This document shows, piece by piece, positions 1 through 6,078 of a stretch of DNA of 9,598 bases. Source of the stretch: an uncultured Bacillota bacterium (GTDB lineage: Bacteria; Bacillota; Clostridia; Peptostreptococcales; Anaerovoracaceae); NCBI GenBank assembly GCA_959606705.1, contig CAUHLX010000088.1, positions 1 to 9,598 on the forward strand, in the 5' to 3' direction. Each line of letters begins with the position of its first letter. Positions within the stretch are counted from its first letter, which is position 1. A model generated the notes under the pieces. That model saw only the letters and a list, made by a program, of their open reading frames with translations. It searched no databases and had not been told where the DNA came from. A program made the translations under genes and the position numbers.

Positions 1-2
1 AA

Positions 3-500
3 GGAATCTGTGTTTGGCTCTCCGCGGGTATGAAGCAGAAAAAGGATCTGGAGATTTACGAGGCAATTTCTTATCTGAGAAATACCGCGTCGCTGGGAGG
101 CCGAGGCCCCGGCAGTGCCGATACGGTGATCGAACAATTGTCGGAACGGCACGGGAGACTGCAGCCGGTATATCTGAGAATGCTTCGCCTTCTGCGCCTC
201 AATCAAAAGGAAGCGGCGGCGGAGTATTTCGGAAGAGAGGTGGATACTCCCATGGGCAGGGATTTCGGTCGGCTTCTGATCCAGTGGGACGAGCTGGAGC
301 CCAAGACCTTGACCGAAACGCTGATCTCCCATCAGAGGAATCTAAAGGAAGTACGGGTGACCGCGAGAAAGCGGAAAGATGAAATGATCAGCGACTTGAT
401 CTATCTTCCGGTCATCCTCAATGTAATGCTGATCTTTGTCAATTTTATTTACGTAGCGTATTTTATCGATCAAAAGGACGTTTTGTCCGCACTCTTTTAG
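3..500 (+). CDS. Type II secretion F-domain (TadB/TadC-like) platform protein, 5'-truncated by the window
   Basis: The reading frame is open from the left edge; the codons before the first ATG (30) encode a short apolar stretch (GICVWLSAG) and there is no ribosome site before that ATG, so I read this as the C-terminal 165 residues of a longer protein. The visible part is a helical, charged cytoplasmic domain, with the ELxPKTLTETL-type acidic helix in the middle, followed by a basic patch (KEVRVTARKRKDE) and one C-terminal membrane span (about SDLIYLPVILNVMLIFVNFI). That arrangement, and its place just ahead of pilin-like genes, fits the second half of a T2SF/TadB-TadC protein, which in Tad systems forms the inner-membrane platform that couples the TadA ATPase to pilin assembly. 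It is the first visible gene of an apparent operon running to 2888. The family call rests on architecture and context more than on sharp motifs. A complete 156-residue protein starting at 30 is the alternative. Confidence 0.6.
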   Translation, partial: GICVWLSAGMKQKKDLEIYEAISYLRNTASLGGRGPGSADTVIEQLSERHGRLQPVYLRMLRLLRLNQKEAAAEYFGREVDTPMGRDFGRLLIQWDELEPKTLTETLISHQRNLKEVRVTARKRKDEMISDLIYLPVILNVMLIFVNFIYVAYFIDQKDVLSALF

Positions 501-534
501 GAGCAGGCGGGCATGAAAATCAAGAAAAGGGAAC

Positions 535-539
535 GGAGG
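535..539 (+). promoter_or_regulatory. Ribosome binding site deciding the start at 546
   Basis: GGAGG lies 6 nt before the ATG at 546. The in-frame ATG at 513 has only a weak purine stretch, so the shorter protein beginning MKQIIV is preferred. That start also matches the N-termini of the next two pilin-like genes. Confidence 0.6.
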
Positions 540-545
540 CGTTTT

Positions 546-695
546 ATGAAACAGATTATCGTATTGGTATCTATGATTATTTTGGGTATTGCTATCGCGG
601 GGATGGTGCTTCATTTCCAGGAAACGGCGACGGATATTACGGAAAAGGCCAACAGTGGTATTACGAAAGTTTTTGACGGAGAATGGGAGTCGTAG
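546..695 (+). CDS. Small single-span membrane protein, pilin-like (49 aa)
   Basis: This 49-residue protein has a basic first two residues (MKQ), one hydrophobic segment (about residues 4-24, rich in I, L, V, M and G) and a short polar, amphipathic tail (ETATDITEKANSGITKVF). It is the size and shape of a mature Flp/type IVb pilin or small Tad accessory protein, but it has no recognisable prepilin leader (no basic leader ending in G before an xxxxE motif). It shares its N-terminus with the next gene (LGIAIxGM at matching positions), which suggests tandem duplication. The gene sits 45 nt after the T2SF-like gene and its stop is 4 nt before the next ATG, so translational coupling is likely. A start at 513 would add an unusual KKRERRR-rich extension. 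The function is not recognised; a structural pilin or assembly-platform peptide is an inference from context. Confidence 0.65.
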   Translation: MKQIIVLVSMIILGIAIAGMVLHFQETATDITEKANSGITKVFDGEWES

Positions 696-699
696 GGAG

Positions 700-846
700 A
701 TGAAACAGTTGATTGTCATGCTGGCCATGGTTATGCTGGGGATTGCAATTTACGGAATGATCGCCGGACCGTCGGAGGATTCGATCCGAGGTGTGGTGAG
801 TCAGGTTTGGAAACAGGAGGTGGAAACGCGTCAGGCGTTTCCTTGA
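700..846 (+). CDS. Small single-span membrane protein, paralogue of the preceding one (48 aa)
   Basis: The 48-residue product starts MKQLIVMLAMVMLGIAIYGM, nearly superimposable on the protein encoded just upstream, and then carries a short acidic-to-basic tail (PSEDSIRGVVSQVWKQEVE). The ATG lies 4 nt after the upstream stop. A GGGAG at 685-689 gives about 10 nt spacing, and a second GGGAG abuts the ATG. Like its neighbour it has one membrane span and no prepilin-peptidase site that I can see. The tails of the two copies differ strongly, so they have probably diverged in partner or role. It belongs to the Tad-like operon; its function is not recognised. Confidence 0.65.
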   Translation: MKQLIVMLAMVMLGIAIYGMIAGPSEDSIRGVVSQVWKQEVETRQAFP

Positions 847-875
847 GAGATTAGACCGCGAGGGAGGCAAAACGC

Positions 876-1304
876 ATGAAGCAGTTGATTGTGTTGATGG
901 CCGTGCTTCCGCTGATGCTGATTTTTATGGTGCAGTATACGATCGATCAAAAAAACAGCAGCGTGATCGGACAATTCCAGGATTGCGTCTACACGGCGAA
1001 GGAGCAGGCAAAACAGGCCGGTTGTTTTACGGCGGAAATACGGAAGGAACTGAGGGAGAAAATCAGCAGCCGAACGGGAATCCCGGAGCCGGAGATTTCC
1101 ATCGAGGCCACGGAGGTACCGAAGTACCGGGTCAATCAGTTCGGAAAGGCCGGCGCGGGGAGCCGGGAACTGATCCATTATAAGGTATCGGTGCCCATTG
1201 AGCATCTGGTGGCGGGACCTCTTTTATTTGGGATCGGCAAAGAGGAGAATCGAGGAATCTATACCATTGAGAGCGATACGGCCAGCGAACTTTTGCGGGA
1301 ATGA
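876..1304 (+). CDS. Tad-locus pseudopilin-like protein with N-terminal anchor (142 aa)
   Basis: The ATG has GGGAGG (862-867) 8 nt upstream. The protein opens with the same MKQLIV block as the two small proteins before it, and its hydrophobic segment covers about residues 4-20. It then has a predicted extracytoplasmic domain: a helical part with two cysteines (about residues 38 and 50), and a beta-rich C-terminal part containing HYKVSVPIEHLVAG and an FGIGKEENRGIYTIES segment. Short clostridial Tad-locus proteins with one N-terminal span and a periplasmic/extracellular domain of this length are often annotated as hypothetical or DUF4320-like, and I suspect that relationship but cannot confirm it. 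The likely role is a minor pseudopilin or assembly factor. The following gene begins about 47 nt downstream. Confidence 0.65.
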   Translation: MKQLIVLMAVLPLMLIFMVQYTIDQKNSSVIGQFQDCVYTAKEQAKQAGCFTAEIRKELREKISSRTGIPEPEISIEATEVPKYRVNQFGKAGAGSRELIHYKVSVPIEHLVAGPLLFGIGKEENRGIYTIESDTASELLRE

Positions 1305-1351
1305 AATGAACTCGTATGCATAGAAGGTGCGGGAAGGGAGAAAATGTATCA

Positions 1352-1900
1352 GTGAAAGTTTTTATCGTATTTCTGGGACTGCTCATGATCAATCTCAGCT
1401 TCGTGTGCTACCAGAATGATATGGCATATTACCAGCAGCTTCAAAAGGAACTGAAGGCGGTGGCGGAGGAATGTGCCGCGGGCGCGGCGCTGTACTGCGA
1501 CGAAGACGCTTATGGTCAGGGGCGGCTGGTGATCAAGGACGAGGATGCGGCCGCCTATGCCGGACATCTGGTGGATCGATCGGAGGAACGGATGAAGCGG
1601 AGCCTCAGGCCGACGATGAAGGGAAAAGGAGACCTTGATTGGACTCTTCACATCTTAGATGAAAAGACGGAGGGTGCCTATCGAAGTTTCCATAAAGGAC
1701 GCTGGAAGTCCGGCTTGCTTTCGGAGCTTCCGGATTCCGTGCGGCGCGTCGAGGGACAGTGGCGCACCGTTTATGAGCCTTCCGTGGTCGTGGATGTGGA
1801 GCTTGAGACCGGAGATCTCTTCCGATTGCCCTTCCTCAATGTATTTCAGGTGAAACGGAGTGCCATGTACGAGCTTTCGGGAAATCATTCGATGGGGTGA
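1352..1900 (+). CDS. TadE-like pseudopilin (about 182 aa)
   Basis: I prefer the GTG at 1352, because AAGGGAG (1334-1340) lies 11 nt upstream and the product then begins VKVFIVFLGLLMINLSFV, a clean N-terminal membrane span. An in-frame ATG at 1316 would add MHRRCGKGENVS and has no good ribosome site. After the span comes a helix with KAVAEECAAGAALY, the alanine-rich stretch typical of TadE/TadG-type pseudopilins. A soluble domain follows, ending in strands PSVVVDVELETGDLF and VKRSAMYEL, similar to the C-terminal ends of TadE-like proteins. In the Tad system such proteins are minor pseudopilins needed for pilus assembly. The gene lies between another anchored Tad-like protein and a secreted hydrolase. 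The TadE assignment is by pattern and context, not by a diagnostic motif. Confidence 0.6.
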   Translation: MKVFIVFLGLLMINLSFVCYQNDMAYYQQLQKELKAVAEECAAGAALYCDEDAYGQGRLVIKDEDAAAYAGHLVDRSEERMKRSLRPTMKGKGDLDWTLHILDEKTEGAYRSFHKGRWKSGLLSELPDSVRRVEGQWRTVYEPSVVVDVELETGDLFRLPFLNVFQVKRSAMYELSGNHSMG

Positions 1901-1952
1901 AAGCTGTTTGGAAATTACGGTAGGACTCGGAAGAGCGCGGGGGAAACGAGGC

Positions 1953-2888
1953 GTGGCGGCGAAGCGCCGTCTGCGGGAACGGCGGGCGGCCTATGCGGCG
2001 GCGATTTTGCTGCTGTGCTCCGTCGCGGCAATGAGTCCGGCGCAAAGCTGGGAAGCGGAAGCCTACGTTGCTCCCGACGCACCGGAAATCGACTTGGCAC
2101 CGATGCTGGAGACGGCTGAGGATCGAAGTGAAGGTTTTTCTCAAACGGAGTATCGAGTCCTGCTGGATCAGACCGGACTATCGAAGCGAGCCGTTGATGA
2201 ACTGATGAATCAGGGGGACAAAGGGATCGCGCGGATTTTGGATTGCCAAGCGCGCCGGTATGCGCCGATGGACGTGGAATGCCGTAAATCGGGAACCTTC
2301 ACCTGGGGAGAACGTCTCAATCTATCGCAGTCGGCGAATGAGGCCAAGACCCCGGAGTCCGGCTGGGCCGTTTTTCTGCCGGATCTGAAGGATGGGGACA
2401 TCCTGATTTCACGAAACGCCCACACGCTGGGATGGCGTCATGGACACGCGGCTCTGGTCATCGACGCCAAACGGGGAAGGACGCTGGAATGTGTCTACTG
2501 GGGAGAGCCGTCCTGTGTCCGGAAGGTATCCAAGTGGGAGAACTATCCCAGCTTCGGACTGTTTCGGTTAAAGGACGCCGAAAGGAAAATAAATCCGGAG
2601 GGATTGAGGGATCAGGCCAGTGTCCGTTTAGGTGACGCGGTGGCCGACTACGCCAAAGCACATATGGAAGGTGTGAACTACGGACTGCTGGCCGGCATAC
2701 CGACCAAAGCGCCCAAAGAATTGAAAAAAAGCCAGTGCGCACACCTGGTCTGGTATTCCTTTCAACAATTTGGCTACGATCTGGATTCGGACGGCGGGTG
2801 GCTGGTGACTCCCAAAGACCTGGCCAACAGCGATCAGCTGGAGCTGGTGCAGATATTCGGCGCAAAGCCCGATCACTTTTGGGATTGA
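1953..2888 (+). CDS. Secreted permuted NlpC/P60-like (YiiX/YycO-type) cysteine hydrolase
   Basis: From the GTG at 1953 (GGGGG 9 nt upstream) the 311-residue product has a basic n-region (KRRLRERR), a hydrophobic core (AAYAAAILLLCSVAAM) and small residues near SPAQS, so it is probably exported by Sec. In-frame starts at TTG 1908 (GGGGTGA 7 nt upstream) and GTG 1860 are possible; 1860 would overlap the previous gene. The catalytic half carries DGDILISRN (about residue 148), then RHGHAALVID with a candidate catalytic His at about 165, RTLECVYWGE with an acidic residue at about 179, and later SQCAHLVWYSF with a candidate nucleophile Cys at about 262. His before Cys is the order of the circularly permuted NlpC/P60 group (YiiX/YycO/G6R-like), which hydrolyses amide or thioester bonds in peptidoglycan or lipid substrates. 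At the end of a Tad-like operon it could remodel the wall locally or process the pilus. No terminator is visible downstream. Confidence 0.7.
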   Translation: MAAKRRLRERRAAYAAAILLLCSVAAMSPAQSWEAEAYVAPDAPEIDLAPMLETAEDRSEGFSQTEYRVLLDQTGLSKRAVDELMNQGDKGIARILDCQARRYAPMDVECRKSGTFTWGERLNLSQSANEAKTPESGWAVFLPDLKDGDILISRNAHTLGWRHGHAALVIDAKRGRTLECVYWGEPSCVRKVSKWENYPSFGLFRLKDAERKINPEGLRDQASVRLGDAVADYAKAHMEGVNYGLLAGIPTKAPKELKKSQCAHLVWYSFQQFGYDLDSDGGWLVTPKDLANSDQLELVQIFGAKPDHFWD

Positions 2889-2911
2889 GAAAACAATTTA
2901 CGCCGGAATGA

Positions 2912-2939
2912 TTGACAAACATCGGACCGGGTATATAAT
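2912..2939 (+). promoter_or_regulatory. Sigma-A-type promoter of thrS
   Basis: TTGACA (2912-2917) and TATAAT (2934-2939) are both perfect consensus hexamers with a 16-bp spacer. The predicted transcript start is around 2946, which places the whole T-box leader in the transcript. A strong promoter in front of an attenuated leader is the usual design for T-box genes. Confidence 0.88.
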
Positions 2940-2978
2940 TAAAAAGTAAATATTGCAGTATAAATTAAATATTTAAAT

Positions 2979-3214
2979 GCGATGAAGAGTAGAGTACATT
3001 TGGAGTTCCCATCTCAGAGAAAGGATGCCGTCCCCTTGCGGATGTGCTGGAAGTGTCCTGATGGAGACCAAGTGGAAGACCACCTTGGAGCAGCGCCCGA
3101 TGAGGGTGGCCGTCGGAAGGAAGACTTTCGCCGTTAATGAAAATGAAGTTCTGTTTTGGGTGGGACCGCAGATGATGCCCCAAACGCTGTGTTATGCAGT
3201 GTTTGGGGTTTTTT
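2979..3214 (+). promoter_or_regulatory. T-box riboswitch, threonine-specific (thrS leader)
   Basis: This leader fills the 348-nt gap before thrS. In Stem I an AGTA (2993-2996) sits directly before a helix made by 2997-3003 and 3068-3074. Across the loop is GAAG-ACC-A, so the specifier is ACC (3079-3081, Thr, read by tRNA-Thr GGU) followed by the usual purine. A further Stem I helix pairs 3009-3013 with 3060-3064 next to a CAGAGA bulge (3015-3020). The conserved T-box sequence GGTGGGACCGCA spans 3159-3170, with TGGG (3161-3164) available to pair with an uncharged tRNA 3' end. The antiterminator forms between 3155-3160 and 3179-3184, and the competing terminator uses the same C-rich strand. When tRNA-Thr is uncharged, transcription reads through into thrS; when it is charged, transcription stops. 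Confidence 0.93.
3178..3214 (+). terminator. T-box intrinsic terminator
   Basis: A 12-bp stem (3178-3189 with 3197-3208, one G-U pair) closes a 7-nt loop and is followed by six T residues (3209-3214). Its 5' arm CCCCAAA is also the 3' arm of the antiterminator, so the two structures exclude each other. Confidence 0.93.
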
Positions 3215-3223
3215 AATTCTTTG

Positions 3224-3230
3224 AAGGAGG
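3224..3230 (+). promoter_or_regulatory. Ribosome binding site of thrS (decides the start)
   Basis: AAGGAGG abuts the first ATG (3231) with no spacer but lies 6 nt from the second, in-frame ATG at 3237. The second is therefore the likely start. Confidence 0.75.
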
Positions 3231-3236
3231 ATGAAC

Positions 3237-5144
3237 ATGATAGAGATCAAACTGAAAGACGGAAGCGTTCGTCAGGCGGAGGCCGGAGCGACGATCAAAG
3301 AGGTTGCCAAATCCATCAGCCAGGGTTTGGCGAAGGAAGCGGTTTGCGGACGGGTGGATGGGACGATTCAGGGTCTGGATTACCCACTGCATCAGGACTG
3401 CGAACTGGACATTTTGAAATTTGAGGACGAGGACGGAAAGAAGACGTTCTGGCATACCAGCTCTCATATTCTGGCCAACGCCATTACCCGACTGTTCCCG
3501 GACGCCAAATTCGGAATCGGACCTTCCATCGATAACGGGTTTTATTACGATATCGATCTGGAGCATAAGTTTACGGAAGAGGACCTCCGCGCTCTGGAAA
3601 AAGAAATGAAGAAGATCTGCGACGGCAACGAGCCGCTGAAGCGGTTTGAACTGCCTCGTTCGGAAGCGGTTCAATACATGGCGGACCGCCAGGAACCCTA
3701 TAAGGTGGAATTGATCAACGACCTTCCGGAGGACGCCGTCATTTCTTTCTATGAGCAAGGTGATTTTACCGATCTGTGCGCCGGACCCCATCTTTCCTCC
3801 ACGGGATTGGTCAAGGCCGTAAAGCTGCTGTCGGTGAACGGCGCATATTGGCGGGGGAATGAAAAGAACAAGATGCTGCAGAGAATTTACGGGATCACGT
3901 TCCCCAAGCAGAAGCAGCTGGACGAGTATCTGGTTCGCATGGAAGAGGCCAAAAAGCGGGATCATCGCAAGATCGGCAAGGAGATGGATTTGTTCGCCAT
4001 TTATGAGGAAGGCCCCGGCTTTCCGTTTTTCCTGCCCCACGGAATGGTGATTCGAAATGAGCTGGAGGCCTTTTGGAGAAAGGCTCATGCGGAACGGGGC
4101 TATCAGGAAATCCGGACGCCCCTGATTCTCAACGAAGCTCTTTGGCACACGTCCGGTCACTGGGACCATTATAAAGACAATATGTATTTCACGAAGATCG
4201 ATGACGAGGATTACGCCATCAAGCCCATGAACTGTCCGGGTTCCCTCCTGGTTTACAGACGGAAGATGTGGAGCTATCGAGATTTCCCCATCCGGATGGG
4301 CGAGCTTGGTCAGGTCCATCGTCACGAACTGTCGGGAGCGCTGCATGGCCTGATGCGAGTACGGACGTTCACGCAGGACGACGCGCATATCTTCATGCTT
4401 CCGGAGCAGATCAAGGACGAGATCAAAGGGGTGATCGAGTTTATCGATTATGTCTACGGAATGTTCGGATTTAAGTATCACGTGGAGCTGTCCACCCGTC
4501 CGGAGGATTACATGGGCGCGTTGGAAGATTGGGAAATGGCAACCAATGCGCTGCGTGAGGCCATGGAAGAAAAGGGAATGGACTATGTGGTCAACGAAGG
4601 GGACGGAGCGTTCTACGGGCCTAAGCTGGACTTCCATTTGGAGGACTGCATCGGCCGGACCTGGCAGTGCGGAACGATTCAGCTGGACTTCCAGATGCCT
4701 CAGCGTTTCGATCTGACTTATGTGGGCAAGGATGGTGAACGCCATCGTCCGGTAATGATTCATCGGGTCATCTTCGGAAGCATCGAGCGGTTCATCGGTA
4801 TTTTGACCGAGCATTTCGCCGGGAAATTTCCGCTGTGGCTGGCTCCGGTTCAGGTGAAGATCATGACGGTGACGGACCACTTCGACGACTATGCCAAGAA
4901 GGTGGCGGAAGCTTGCAAAGCCGCGGGCCTGAGGACGGAGCTGGATTTGAGGAATGAGAAGATCGGCTACAAGATCCGCGAAGCGAGAAACGCCAGAGAT
5001 TCTTATTTGGTGGTCGTAGGTGAAAAAGAGCAGGAGAGCGGTTCCGTGAGCGTGCGTTCCAGCAAGGAAGGCGAGCTGGGGACCATGTCCGTGGAAGCGT
5101 TCATCCGACGGCTGAAGGAGGAAATCGAGACGAAAGCCTGCTGA
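3237..5144 (+). CDS. thrS: Threonyl-tRNA synthetase
   Basis: This cytoplasmic class II aminoacyl-tRNA synthetase charges tRNA-Thr with threonine using ATP. The 635-residue protein is full length. An N-terminal TGS domain (about 1-62) is followed by the editing domain, with HTSSH (His 73 and 77) and CAGPH (Cys 181, His 185), the site that clears Ser-tRNA-Thr. The catalytic core contains the zinc ligands Cys 333 (MNCPGS), His 384 (TQDDAHIF) and His 509 (MIHR). It also has motif 2 (VHRHELSGALHGLMRVR) and motif 3 (MIHRVIFGSIERFIG). The anticodon-binding domain starts near FPLWLAPVQV (about 531). The start at 3237 is preferred on ribosome-site spacing; 3231 would add two residues. It is transcribed alone, under the T-box leader, and ends at a strong hairpin. 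Nothing about the sequence looks abnormal. Confidence 0.98.
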   Translation: MIEIKLKDGSVRQAEAGATIKEVAKSISQGLAKEAVCGRVDGTIQGLDYPLHQDCELDILKFEDEDGKKTFWHTSSHILANAITRLFPDAKFGIGPSIDNGFYYDIDLEHKFTEEDLRALEKEMKKICDGNEPLKRFELPRSEAVQYMADRQEPYKVELINDLPEDAVISFYEQGDFTDLCAGPHLSSTGLVKAVKLLSVNGAYWRGNEKNKMLQRIYGITFPKQKQLDEYLVRMEEAKKRDHRKIGKEMDLFAIYEEGPGFPFFLPHGMVIRNELEAFWRKAHAERGYQEIRTPLILNEALWHTSGHWDHYKDNMYFTKIDDEDYAIKPMNCPGSLLVYRRKMWSYRDFPIRMGELGQVHRHELSGALHGLMRVRTFTQDDAHIFMLPEQIKDEIKGVIEFIDYVYGMFGFKYHVELSTRPEDYMGALEDWEMATNALREAMEEKGMDYVVNEGDGAFYGPKLDFHLEDCIGRTWQCGTIQLDFQMPQRFDLTYVGKDGERHRPVMIHRVIFGSIERFIGILTEHFAGKFPLWLAPVQVKIMTVTDHFDDYAKKVAEACKAAGLRTELDLRNEKIGYKIREARNARDSYLVVVGEKEQESGSVSVRSSKEGELGTMSVEAFIRRLKEEIETKAC

Positions 5145-5195
5145 ATTCCCGCGGAGGTATTCGTGCCATCCCGGAAAGCGCAGCAGCCTAGTAAA

Positions 5196-5244
5196 AGAGG
5201 AGGATTCCCGGCAAGAATTTGTCGTGGAATCCTCCTTTCTTTTT
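5196..5244. terminator. Intergenic terminator, probably bidirectional, between thrS and tetR
   Basis: Arms 5199-5208 and 5226-5235 pair perfectly (10 bp). The stem continues inward with a further six pairs (5209-5214 with 5219-5224, one base bulged) to a 4-nt loop. Downstream on the + strand comes TTTCTTTTTCTCTTT. On the - strand the stem is followed by a shorter T run (complement of 5193-5196). The genes converge here, so one hairpin can end both transcripts; it should be stronger for thrS. Confidence 0.85.
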
Positions 5245-5290
5245 CTCTTTCACAAAATCCGTTGGACTGTTCCGCGAATTAAGCTTCTTC

Positions 5291-5884
5291 CTAAAGATAA
5301 ATTCCCGACAGCACTTCGGAAAAGACCCGATGCAGCTTTTCTCGGCAGTACTCTTCCGAATAATCACTGATGTGGGACCATTCGAATTGAGCCATCAGAT
5401 AGACGCTCATAACGATGTCCACGATATCGTCGGCACTGATATCACTGCGGAAGATTTTCCGCTCCTGTGCGTCCACCACCAGACTGCGGAAAATTTTCAG
5501 CAAGTCCACCCGGGAAGCGTACAGGCTGCTTTCCTCGCAGGAATTGAGATAGGTGATTTTGCGGGAAAGATTGATATAGGAAATACAGTCCATGATAAAG
5601 GATTCCAAGACGGACAGGAGCTTTTCCGCCGGGTCGTCCACTTCGGATAATTCGTTCTCCAGATAGTCTCTGATCTGATCCAGCTCATCCTCGGCGATCC
5701 CCACCAACAGACTTTCCTTGCTGGGAAAGTAATTGTACAGGGTCGCTTTGGAAATTTCGGCTTTGATGGCGACTTCCTCGATCATCGTATCGTCGTAGCC
5801 CTTGGCGCTGAACAGCCTTCGTGAGGCCTTCAAAATTTTTTCCCTGCATTTTTGTTTATTCAGTTCTCTTCTGGACATCTTCAT
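5291..5884 (-). CDS. TetR/AcrR-family transcriptional regulator
   Basis: The 197-residue protein starts at the ATG read from 5884, with AGGAGGA (5897-5891) 6 nt upstream; an upstream in-frame start at 5953 would add 23 residues and pass through this ribosome site. The N-terminal 60 residues are a typical TetR helix-turn-helix: REKILKASRRLFSAKGYDDT, then IEEVAIKAEISKATLYNYF and PSKESLL. The rest is an all-helical ligand-binding and dimerisation domain that gives no clue to its ligand. TetR proteins are usually dimeric repressors released by a small molecule. The gene diverges from the MFS-aminotransferase-RLP operon and the shared promoter region holds a long inverted repeat, so it probably controls that operon and itself. 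The inducer may be the transported substrate or a product of it (inference). Confidence 0.92.
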   Translation of the reverse strand: MKMSRRELNKQKCREKILKASRRLFSAKGYDDTMIEEVAIKAEISKATLYNYFPSKESLLVGIAEDELDQIRDYLENELSEVDDPAEKLLSVLESFIMDCISYINLSRKITYLNSCEESSLYASRVDLLKIFRSLVVDAQERKIFRSDISADDIVDIVMSVYLMAQFEWSHISDYSEEYCREKLHRVFSEVLSGIYL

Positions 5885-5890
5885 AACGGC

Positions 5891-5897
5891 TCCTCCT
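5891..5897 (-). promoter_or_regulatory. Ribosome binding site of the tetR-type gene (decides the start)
   Basis: On the - strand AGGAGGA sits 6 nt before the ATG at 5884. This excludes the longer reading from 5953 as the main start. Confidence 0.8.
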
Positions 5898-5982
5898 ATT
5901 CTGATGAACCCGCTTTTCTTTCTTATGATACTCTGTCGAGGACATTTCCGCAAGTTTCAAAAAAGACGGTACTGATAGCTAT

Positions 5983-6011
5983 ATTATACTTGACTTTAAT
6001 TTTAGACACAA
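5983..6011 (-). promoter_or_regulatory. Promoter of the tetR-type gene
   Basis: Read on the - strand, TTGTGT (6011-6006) and TATAAT (5988-5983) are separated by 17 bp. The predicted start near 5976 gives a leader of about 90 nt. The -35 is weaker than that of the opposite promoter. Confidence 0.65.
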
Positions 6012-6018
6012 GTATAAT
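5991..6018 (+). promoter_or_regulatory. Promoter of the MFS-aminotransferase-RLP operon
   Basis: TTGACT (5991-5996) and TATAAT (6013-6018) are separated by 16 bp. The predicted start near 6025 gives a leader of about 50 nt. No second promoter is visible in the two short gaps downstream (7375-7434, 8878-8928), so this one probably serves all three genes and whatever follows. Confidence 0.75.
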
Positions 6019-6078
6019 TTAACTGAAAATAGGGGCAATTAGTAAAAACGAAATAGTTGGGGAAAGGTGGTGCTTGCG

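Larger units (their letters stand above)
5983..6018. repeat. 10-bp perfect inverted repeat, candidate TetR operator
   Basis: ATTATACTTG (5983-5992) and CAAGTATAAT (6009-6018) are exact inverted copies separated by 16 bp. The arms coincide with the -10 element of one divergent promoter and the edge of the -35 element of the other, so a dimeric repressor bound here would cover both promoters. Assignment as the operator of the adjacent TetR-type gene is inference from position and symmetry. A smaller palindrome, ATAGCTAT (5975-5982), directly abuts it. Confidence 0.65.

Noticed and set aside
2458..2922. 154-codon - strand frame over the secreted hydrolase gene
   Set aside because: Antisense shadow of a gene with signal peptide and catalytic motifs; its product is rich in R, P and S as expected of a shadow frame.
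3025..3216. 63-codon + strand frame inside the thrS leader
   Set aside because: The same bases form the T-box stems, the specifier and the terminator; there is no ribosome site and the frame ends in the terminator, so a leader peptide is unlikely.
3213..4880. 555-codon open frame on the - strand
   Set aside because: It is a shadow antisense to thrS, whose every motif is intact on the + strand; the product has no recognisable domain.
5164..5283. Short GTG-initiated + strand frame after thrS with a GGAGG nearby
   Set aside because: It reads straight through the terminator hairpin and encodes a low-complexity basic peptide; probably chance.
5219..5650. 143-codon open frame on the + strand
   Set aside because: It begins inside the intergenic terminator and is antisense to the TetR-type gene, which has a clear helix-turn-helix domain and ribosome site.
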